From JAVBQJ01 sp045532655 (GTDB taxonomy: Bacteria > Verrucomicrobiota > Lentisphaeria > Victivallales > Victivallaceae): 8,872 bases of DNA. The number at the start of each line of letters is the position of its first letter. Within the stretch, counting starts at the first letter, position 1. Below are positions 1 through 5,607 of the stretch, piece after piece. The stretch spans positions 1-8,872 of the forward strand of contig JAZSGI010000245.1 of the NCBI GenBank assembly GCA_045532655.1, read 5' to 3'. A program made the position numbers and the translations under genes. Under the pieces are notes generated by a model that saw only the letters and a list, made by a program, of their open reading frames with translations, searched no databases and was not told where the DNA came from.

Positions 1-757
1 CTTCTATGCCGTCACCTGTGCCGCCGGAGAGCCCATGTGTCCCGCAACGGAAATTGCTGCGCGGTCCGACATCGCCAAGAGCTCCGTTGATAAATATCAC
101 CGGTACATCAAACTGCGACTCTATCCGGTCTTTCATTACTCCGGGCCAATCCCGTGATACCTGGTCAGTGACCCCCATTGCGGTGCCATGGGCGCCATAG
201 TGTACAATAATGCCGGTAAGAGTGCTGTTATGGCGGAAGGCCAGAACAGTCATAGTATCGTCCAGCGGGCCGTAAGGATCAGCTTCAAAACGGGTATCAT
301 TGTATACTGATATCCCCCGGCGGTTTACTCCGGTTCGTGAAGGTATGGCTGCAAATCCCGTTTGAACTGTTTGCCGGTGGTTAAGAGCATCTGTTACAGC
401 TGCGGTAATATCAGGTATTACCTTATCGATGTAATCCCACGTGATTTCACCGAAACAGGGAAAATTCAAAGTGTTCGGGGCGGAGTGGGTATGAGTGGCT
501 GATACATGGATCGCTTTTCCGGCAATGCCGGTAGCTGCTGCGACAGCTTCTCTGATCCGGTTGGTGATCCGGCTGCAGGTACTCAGCCAGTCAAGTACGA
601 TCCATACTGCAAGTTGTGTGTCATCTTCAAGTACAATGCAGTTGGCATGCAATGGATCGGCGGCAGCTCCTGCCACCCGGTCCGGCACAGCATAACCGCC
701 GAGAGGTACTCCAAGTTGCGGGGTGACATCACGTCTCCCGAATCCGGCTTTTAACAT
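1..757 (-). CDS. Neutral/alkaline ceramidase-like hydrolase, N-terminal part (runs off left edge)
   Basis: Reading the minus strand from the ATG at 757-755 gives 252 uninterrupted codons to the window edge, so the C-terminus is missing. The protein opens MLKAGFGRRDVTPQLGVPLGGY, the usual start of the neutral/alkaline non-lysosomal ceramidase N-terminal domain family. Family landmarks follow in order: SATHTHSAP at residues 86-94 (H89 and H91, metal-site histidines), HYGAHGTAMG with H190 at the second zinc-ligand position, SRDWPG at 201-206, and NGALGDVGP at 224-232. Characterised ceramidases carry a nucleophilic serine in the last motif (GDVSP). Here that position is Gly231, so true ceramidase activity is doubtful and another amide or ester substrate is possible. 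No signal peptide is seen, so it is probably cytoplasmic. No strong Shine-Dalgarno lies before the ATG. The gene is transcribed away from the regulator and shares its operator type. Family call is firm; substrate is unknown. Confidence 0.85.
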   Translation of the reverse strand, partial: MLKAGFGRRDVTPQLGVPLGGYAVPDRVAGAAADPLHANCIVLEDDTQLAVWIVLDWLSTCSRITNRIREAVAAATGIAGKAIHVSATHTHSAPNTLNFPCFGEITWDYIDKVIPDITAAVTDALNHRQTVQTGFAAIPSRTGVNRRGISVYNDTRFEADPYGPLDDTMTVLAFRHNSTLTGIIVHYGAHGTAMGVTDQVSRDWPGVMKDRIESQFDVPVIFINGALGDVGPRSNFRCGTHGLSGGTGDGIE

Positions 758-804
758 TATAAAACCAACTTTCTTTACTGTGATATTAAGTTATACAGAT
801 ATTG

Positions 805-826
805 TGCTATATGAAAATATAGAGCA
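805..826 (-). promoter_or_regulatory. Predicted operator A, 22-bp near-palindrome over the minus-strand -10
   Basis: Read on the minus strand the site is TGCTCTATATT, then TTCA, then TATAGCA. Outer arms TGCT/AGCA and inner TAT/ATA pair as an inverted repeat with one mismatch at positions 5/18. The site is identical to operator B (890-911) at 18 of 22 positions, and all four differences fall in the central block at positions 12-15. It contains the -10 box of the divergent promoter, a position suited to repression. The likely binder is the adjacent GntR/LacI-type regulator; that link is inferred from proximity and from the behaviour of AraR-like proteins. Confidence 0.65.
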
Positions 827-843
827 ATAAAAGAAAAAAACAA
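816..843 (-). promoter_or_regulatory. Promoter for the ceramidase-like gene
   Basis: On the minus strand, a -35-like TTGTTT (843-838) and a -10 TATATT (821-816) are separated by 16 bp. The start codon at 757 lies about 50 nt beyond the expected transcription start. Twenty-two of the 28 bases from -35 to -10 are identical to the divergent plus-strand promoter at 873-900, with the same 16-bp spacing. The -35 box is poor (TTGTTT instead of TTGACA), so this promoter should be the weaker one. The -10 box lies inside the 22-bp operator at 805-826. Confidence 0.6.
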
Positions 844-851
844 GTTTTTTT
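834..851. repeat. A-tract/T-tract inverted repeat between the divergent promoters
   Basis: AAAAAAAC (834-841) and GTTTTTTT (844-851) form a perfect 8-bp inverted repeat around a 2-bp AA spacer. It overlaps the -35 of the minus-strand promoter and lies about 20 bp upstream of the plus-strand -35. A more T-rich stretch continues to 862. Such phased A/T tracts usually bend DNA and can act as UP-element-like sequence. Nothing shows a specific protein target, and the 2-nt loop and position between promoters argue against a terminator. Confidence 0.45.
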
Positions 852-872
852 GCGATTTTTTCTTGAAAACTA

Positions 873-900
873 TTGACATTTTTGTTTAATGCTCTATATT
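873..900 (+). promoter_or_regulatory. Promoter of the regulator-led operon
   Basis: A consensus -35 TTGACA (873-878) and a good -10 TATATT (895-900) are separated by 16 bp, with AT-rich sequence upstream. Expected transcription start is near 907, leaving a leader of about 29 nt before the ATG at 936. The -10 box lies inside operator B (890-911). Only 29 bp separate this -35 from the -35 of the minus-strand promoter, so two RNA polymerases could hardly occupy both at once. Confidence 0.75.
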
Positions 901-911
901 AAGCTATAGCA
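890..911 (+). promoter_or_regulatory. Predicted operator B, 22-bp near-palindrome over the plus-strand -10
   Basis: The site reads TGCTCTATATT, then AAGC, then TATAGCA. Eight of eleven base pairs of the dyad match. It is identical to operator A in its first 11 and last 7 positions and is in the opposite orientation. Centre-to-centre distance between the two sites is 85 bp, close to eight helical turns, so dimers on both would face the same side of the DNA. Covering the -10 and start site of the regulator's own promoter implies autorepression of the whole operon (inference). Confidence 0.65.
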
Positions 912-935
912 AAGATCGAAATGGGGTTCTGAATA

Positions 936-2141
936 ATGCCGTCTTCTGCGGAAAAAGTCTATTTATATGAAAAAATAATCCGGAAACTTGTGGATTATAT
1001 CGTGCATAGCGGTTTGTCCATAGGCGATGCGATCCCGCCGGAACGTGAATTGGCGCAAATGTTTGAATGTAATTATCATACTGTGCGCAAGGCAATTCAG
1101 GTGATGATCGAGCGTTCTCTGCTTGAGCGTCAGCAGGGGCGTGGGACATTTATCCGTTCTGCAATGACTCATGTCACTACCGGACCTGCTCCGCGTGTGG
1201 CTTTCCGGCAGACAAATTTGCTGGGTGTGATTATTCCTGCCAGCGGGTCGCAGTTCGCTTCCCAGCTTATGTTGAATTTCTTTGATGCGGCACGACGGGA
1301 GGGCTATGAACTTGTTGTTACTCCTGTAGAGACTTTTGATGCGGCAAGTCTTTTGATACCTGACAGGCTGCAGTCGCAGGGGTGTCAGGCGATAATAGTA
1401 TTGCATAACAGGGATAATATTGAACGCGGGTATCTGGCAGAATTTGTCCGCATGTGTACGGTTCCGGTGGTTTTGGCGCAACGGATACCCGGATTTGAAG
1501 AACTTTGTTATGACTGTGCCGATAATTTCGGGGTTACTGCGTGTGAAGAAGTGATTTTTGCATGTAATTATTTCAACAGTCAGGATTTTGATAACATAGC
1601 CATGCTGATCCCGCACTTCGGGGAGCAGCCGCAAGTTACAAATATCAAAGCGGGCGTTTACTACGAAAAAATGCTTTCCTTCGGTTTGAAGCCGAATATT
1701 CTGCAGGCTGCGTCTGATTTCAGCAACATCCCTGAACTTGTTGCCGGTTTGGCGGCTCAGAAGGGACGTAAAGCTGTGATCTGTTATGATGATAATTATG
1801 CGCTGCACCTGATGATGGCTGTGTTACTGGCCGGATACAGGGTGCCGGAGGACTTTGCAATCCTCGGATGCAACGGTGATGAAGAGTATGCAACGCTGCC
1901 CATAGCCCTGTCTACGATACGCTTCCCGTATCAATATCTTGCTCATGCCTTGCTCGACAAGGCACGCAGCCGCATGGGACAGGAGGTTTCGCCGAGAGAG
2001 CTGCCCATAGTTCTTCCTGTGATCCGTGCAAGTTGCGGCGGCAGGGTGCATTTTAAAGATGAGTTGGATACGGTGCTGCAGAATTTGATCGGCAGTATCC
2101 GTTTTGAGTCAAAAAATATTGTCCGGAAACATCAACCATAG
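936..2141 (+). CDS. GntR/LacI-type (AraR-like) transcriptional regulator
   Basis: This 401-aa protein couples an N-terminal GntR winged helix-turn-helix to a C-terminal LacI/periplasmic-binding-type sensor, the layout of Bacillus AraR. The DNA-binding part spans about residues 8-75: IPPERELAQMF, the recognition-helix segment NYHTVRKAIQVM and the wing LLERQQGRGTFIR are all classical. The sensor begins near residue 94 (TNLLGVIIPAS), with DNFGVTACEEV at 196-206 and the C-terminal VPEDFAILGCNGDEEYATLPIALSTIR (303-329) typical of LacI sensors. Length fits the class. The ATG at 936 follows an in-frame TGA at 930-932, so no longer start is possible; only a weak GGGG-type Shine-Dalgarno precedes it. 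It heads the operon it probably controls and sits beside two copies of a 22-bp near-palindrome, one over its own -10. Sugar-type effector is inferred from family and neighbours; its identity is unknown. Confidence 0.92.
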   Translation: MPSSAEKVYLYEKIIRKLVDYIVHSGLSIGDAIPPERELAQMFECNYHTVRKAIQVMIERSLLERQQGRGTFIRSAMTHVTTGPAPRVAFRQTNLLGVIIPASGSQFASQLMLNFFDAARREGYELVVTPVETFDAASLLIPDRLQSQGCQAIIVLHNRDNIERGYLAEFVRMCTVPVVLAQRIPGFEELCYDCADNFGVTACEEVIFACNYFNSQDFDNIAMLIPHFGEQPQVTNIKAGVYYEKMLSFGLKPNILQAASDFSNIPELVAGLAAQKGRKAVICYDDNYALHLMMAVLLAGYRVPEDFAILGCNGDEEYATLPIALSTIRFPYQYLAHALLDKARSRMGQEVSPRELPIVLPVIRASCGGRVHFKDELDTVLQNLIGSIRFESKNIVRKHQP

Positions 2142-2153
2142 AAACAAAAAAGT

Positions 2154-2159
2154 AAGGAG
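2154..2159 (+). promoter_or_regulatory. Strong ribosome binding site of the pseudopilin gene
   Basis: AAGGAG is followed by 7 nt and the ATG at 2167. It is the only near-consensus Shine-Dalgarno seen in the window and fixes the start of the pseudopilin gene. The other four plus-strand starts have weak or partial sites, so the pseudopilin may be translated more strongly than its operon partners. Confidence 0.8.
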
Positions 2160-2166
2160 TTGAATC

Positions 2167-2847
2167 ATGAGAAGATGTTTTACGTTGATTGAATTGCTGG
2201 TTGTTATTGCAATTATTGCGATTCTCGCCTCCATGTTGCTGCCTGCTTTGAGCAAGGCCCGTGCCGCCGCCCAGAAGACAAAATGCATAAGCAATGCCAA
2301 ACAGTTGGGGCTGGCGACAATGATGTACGCAAATGATAACGAAAATCTGTTGCCTTCACGTATGGATTGGGTAACCTATTATTCCTGGGCAGACCTGATC
2401 GCGCCCTATGTATTGGGGCCGGATCAGACCACAAGTGCAGTATGGTATCAGTCATCTATTTACAGATGTCCCACCATCGGCGGGCCTTCCGGCAGTGCTT
2501 ACGCATGGCTGATGGGGTTCGGTATCAACGGCAATGCCGGAGATATGAATCTGGGAGCAATAAAAAATTCCAGCAAATTCCTGGTTCTGCTTGAGTCTCC
2601 TTGGGGCGAACTGACCAATGGCGAACATACAAAGGTATGGTCAGGTGATGTAAATGTCAGCACTGCCGGCCGTGTTGCTTTGAATCACGACGGTTGCGCC
2701 ACTGTTGCACTCAGCGATGGTCATGTTGAATGTATGCGTTCCTGGTCCAAAGAGGCCGGTAAGCACTTCCCGGCAGACTGGCCGCAGGATGGTTTTGCCG
2801 CCTGGTATCCCTCTGACAACTGTTATGCTACAGGACCGTTGTTCTAA
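2167..2847 (+). CDS. Type II secretion-like pseudopilin with H-X9-DG motif
   Basis: This 226-aa protein starts MRRC then FTLIELLVVIAIIAILA. That is a class III (prepilin peptidase) signal with a very short basic leader, the essential Glu at position +5 after the predicted cleavage (E9), and a hydrophobic helix to about residue 27. The residue before the cleavage point is Cys4 rather than the usual Gly. After the helix come KCISNAKQLGLATMMYANDNE (39-59) and H173 followed by nine residues and D183-G184, the H-X9-DG motif of a pseudopilin group abundant in Lentisphaerota and Planctomycetota. The mature protein should be membrane-anchored with its globular domain outside the cytoplasmic membrane. 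The gene lies 25 bp after the regulator and directly abuts the next gene. Members are often found singly in polysaccharide loci, but their role there is not established; pseudopilus subunit, surface-exposed glycan handling or secretion adaptor are all possible. Confidence 0.93.
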   Translation: MRRCFTLIELLVVIAIIAILASMLLPALSKARAAAQKTKCISNAKQLGLATMMYANDNENLLPSRMDWVTYYSWADLIAPYVLGPDQTTSAVWYQSSIYRCPTIGGPSGSAYAWLMGFGINGNAGDMNLGAIKNSSKFLVLLESPWGELTNGEHTKVWSGDVNVSTAGRVALNHDGCATVALSDGHVECMRSWSKEAGKHFPADWPQDGFAAWYPSDNCYATGPLF

Positions 2848-5607
2848 ATGATAAGAGTTCTTCAGAAAAGTTTGCTCGCCGCCGGGCTGAGTATTGGTTT
2901 TCTTGCGTCCGGTGCTGTGGTGGAATGTCACCCTGTTATGGGGAGTGATGACGGGGTTTTTCCGGATTTTGCCGAAAAACCCTTCCTGCCCATTGAACGT
3001 CTGGTGCGAAATGAGTTGCCGTCAGAAGGATTTGAGGCATCATTCCGTTGCGGCTGGGATCATAATTTCCTTTATCTTGAAGCTGTTGTGACCGATGATG
3101 CCCTCATTCCGGCAGAGCGGGCGCTTTCCTGGCAGAATGATATTATTGAAGTATACCTTGATTATACGGGGAACCGTGAAAAACAAAATCAGTTTCACTG
3201 GTTCCCGCTTCTTGAAAAAAGCGGTACTCCGGCATTTTTTTCCGTAGCCGACGGCAGGGAACTCAGTACTGCAGGAGTACTGACAGATACTGAAATAACC
3301 GGTGACGGTTACATTGCCCGTTTGGCGATCCCGCTGGATTTTTTTCTGGAAGAGGGTGGAGTCAAACTGCAAAACGGCTCGATCATCGGATTTGATTTAT
3401 GTGTAAATAATCTTGCTGACAGCAGCCGCAATCATATACGTCACCGTTTCTGGTCAGGGGACGGAACAAACTGGCAGTCTGCTGCTGCCAATGGTCAGAT
3501 GATTTTCCGGCGGGATGAAGCCGGAAGCATGGATCTGCAGGATGGATTCAGTTTTTCACTTTCTGACAGGTACGGGCTGGCGATCTGGCCGGAGCTGCCG
3601 CTTTTGAGCGGCAATTCCCGTTTGCTGGCAACACGTCAATCGCCATCTGCGGAAACTTACCGTCCATTTTCTTTCGGCTCGATCATTACTGAACTTGATG
3701 AGATACAGTCAGAACGCAGCGAATTCAGCCATACAGCTCTCGGAGCTTTCAGCCCCGGAGAACATCTGGACAACAACAGGTTTCTTTTTACGGAAATTTT
3801 TGCCGGGGACAGGCATTTGACCAGATTGACTTCTCTTTTCCATCCGGCAAGGATATTCCGTACTGATTCTGAATTTGTACGTTTGTTTGCCGGTGCCGGA
3901 AGCGAAGGTGTCCCGCAACGTCTCTTATTGCCTGACGGAGAGATTGTAAATATGGAAGATCTGCCGGAGGCCATTGAGTTGAAATCAGGGTATATGACCG
4001 TTTTCTTTAACGGCGGAGCAGGGGATTCCAATATGCCGCTCCTCCTTTTTATGTCAATTGCCCCGCAGGAAGTACGGCATACAGCCAATGGTGCGCTGGA
4101 ACTTTTTTTCGGCAACAGACGGGAAAAAACCATTGCTTTGATGCCTCTGTACGGTACACGGCTTATCCCGGTGGGGGAAATCCCGGAAGGAGCATGTGAG
4201 CGTGCCCGTTTCTGGTATCAGACTCTTTTGTCCTACCCCATGGATATGCGGGAAAGTTTCCGGGTGGTACCGGAAGAAAATCTGGTGGAGTTCCGCTGGG
4301 CGTTTGAATATGCGGCACGACGTGATGATTTCCCGGCAGATGAGCCGGTCTTTCTTGCTCCGCAATCACTGCTCTTCGCAAATCCGCTGAACGTGGTACA
4401 GGATCTTGATATGCCGCTGAACTGGGGAGCGTACCGGGCGGCAGTTGGTGTGCGGGAACTGGTTTTCCGCCTGCCGTACCCTGCGCTGCAGACAACAGCT
4501 GAAATACCTTTGCCGGAAGATCTGGAGTTATTGAGCCGTGTTCCGGAAGGGCGTGAATGTATTGAGAAACTGAACGATGGCCGTTTCACGGATATGGTGG
4601 CTGCAGTGGTCGGAGCGCAGCGCAGTTCTGACTGTCCCGTTGCCCACGTCGCTCCTTATTGGGAGTGGTCACGGCTGTATCAGTTTTTGAACGCAGAAAA
4701 TAAAGAAAAATACCGTGGAGCGGTACGGCAGGCACTGGATGGAACAGTATTTGCTCCTGAACTCGCCCACCGGCTCTATCCGGTACGATCCTTTACCGGC
4801 CGCAGTCAGGGGGAATACCGTAATCTTACAGAACCCTACGGCTGCCCCGAACCTTTCTGGAATATCGGACAGGTGCTTGCCGGAGTTTTTGAATATGCTT
4901 ATTACACAGGAGATTATGAACCTGTGATACAGAATTGGGCTTTGATCCGTGAAATGGCAGAAATAATTTATATCGGCGGATTTGCCCATTACCGTTACGA
5001 TGGCGGACGCACTCTTGCTGCTGTACTTGAAGGCTTGATCCGCAGTGCGGAAATTACCGGGGATACCGCATATCAGGATATGGTAACAGCCGTATACGCC
5101 TCTTACCTGGCAACAGTATCCAGCTTTTACAGGCAGAGCGACTGGGCAGTGGAAAATCACTTGTACAGTCAGCTGGGTGAAGCTCCTGAGGAGTTTGAGA
5201 ATGCTATCCTTTTCATTACACGTCAGCCGTTGTATACCGGAATGAATTCAGGATTGTATTCCGGCGGCTACGGCTGCGGTTACGATTCCACTTATGTGTT
5301 GAACCGGCGTGTATTCAGTCAGGCAGAAAAAGAGATCCGGAAGATAGAATATGAATTGATGCCTGAATTCCGTCCGGATTGGACTGCTTTGCGGGAGTGG
5401 GAATGGCCGGAATCTGCTGTTACCCGCTTCGGCATCAGGAGTTTGTTTCTCGATGAAGCTCCTGAAACAGTGTTGCGCCACTACCGTGAACTGCGGCAGC
5501 AGCCGCGGATCGCAAACGATATAATGGCGGATAGCCGCCTGTCGTGTATTTATCTGGAATGGTTAAAGGCAAATATGAAGCCGGAAGATTATGGGGATGA
5601 TAAATGA
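2848..5607 (+). CDS. Secreted CBM9-like/DOMON protein with C-terminal alpha-toroid domain (paralog 1), putative glycan-active
   Basis: This 919-aa protein has a signal peptide, residues 1-23 (hydrophobic LLAAGLSIGFLASGA, no lipobox). Residues about 25-222 resemble the CBM9-like carbohydrate-binding fold of secreted sugar enzymes: GWDHNFLYLEAVVTDD, NDIIEVYLDYTG, GDGYIARLAIPLDFF and IGFDLCVNNLADSSRNH. A beta-rich middle follows (about 230-545), then a helix-rich end (about 550-910) resembling an (alpha/alpha)6 toroid. From about residue 300 on it is clearly paralogous to the downstream protein. Residues shared by both include PGEHLDNNRF-type (303-312), LPLYG-type (432-436), W605-E606, E668 in PYGCPEPFWN, and D718 and E728 in YRYDGGRTLAAVLEG. 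These acids are the best guesses for catalysis. A Gly/Tyr-rich loop at 801-813 is specific to this copy. I cannot name the enzyme family. The ATG directly follows the pseudopilin stop, so translation is probably coupled; the last 4 bp overlap the next start. Confidence 0.8.
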   Translation: MIRVLQKSLLAAGLSIGFLASGAVVECHPVMGSDDGVFPDFAEKPFLPIERLVRNELPSEGFEASFRCGWDHNFLYLEAVVTDDALIPAERALSWQNDIIEVYLDYTGNREKQNQFHWFPLLEKSGTPAFFSVADGRELSTAGVLTDTEITGDGYIARLAIPLDFFLEEGGVKLQNGSIIGFDLCVNNLADSSRNHIRHRFWSGDGTNWQSAAANGQMIFRRDEAGSMDLQDGFSFSLSDRYGLAIWPELPLLSGNSRLLATRQSPSAETYRPFSFGSIITELDEIQSERSEFSHTALGAFSPGEHLDNNRFLFTEIFAGDRHLTRLTSLFHPARIFRTDSEFVRLFAGAGSEGVPQRLLLPDGEIVNMEDLPEAIELKSGYMTVFFNGGAGDSNMPLLLFMSIAPQEVRHTANGALELFFGNRREKTIALMPLYGTRLIPVGEIPEGACERARFWYQTLLSYPMDMRESFRVVPEENLVEFRWAFEYAARRDDFPADEPVFLAPQSLLFANPLNVVQDLDMPLNWGAYRAAVGVRELVFRLPYPALQTTAEIPLPEDLELLSRVPEGRECIEKLNDGRFTDMVAAVVGAQRSSDCPVAHVAPYWEWSRLYQFLNAENKEKYRGAVRQALDGTVFAPELAHRLYPVRSFTGRSQGEYRNLTEPYGCPEPFWNIGQVLAGVFEYAYYTGDYEPVIQNWALIREMAEIIYIGGFAHYRYDGGRTLAAVLEGLIRSAEITGDTAYQDMVTAVYASYLATVSSFYRQSDWAVENHLYSQLGEAPEEFENAILFITRQPLYTGMNSGLYSGGYGCGYDSTYVLNRRVFSQAEKEIRKIEYELMPEFRPDWTALREWEWPESAVTRFGIRSLFLDEAPETVLRHYRELRQQPRIANDIMADSRLSCIYLEWLKANMKPEDYGDDK

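Noticed and set aside
495..754. Short plus-strand frames (66 and 82 codons)
   Set aside because: Antisense shadows of the ceramidase-like gene, which reads open through the whole segment with its family motifs in order.
795..805. Third possible small palindrome ACAGATATTGT beside operator A
   Set aside because: It is short, imperfect and does not match the 22-bp operator pattern; AT-rich sequence gives such matches easily.
834..851. A/T inverted repeat as a rho-independent terminator
   Set aside because: The stem is A:T-rich with a 2-nt loop and no GC stem, and it lies between two divergent promoters where no transcript ends. Curved DNA fits better.
963..1808. 281-codon open frame on the minus strand
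   Set aside because: It lies wholly antisense to the clear GntR/LacI regulator, and its translation has no recognisable domain and a composition typical of a shadow frame.
2848..2919. Lipoprotein signal in the first large protein because of Cys27
   Set aside because: The residues before Cys27 (AVVE) do not form a lipobox, and the hydrophobic segment ends earlier at a standard signal-peptidase-like SGA.
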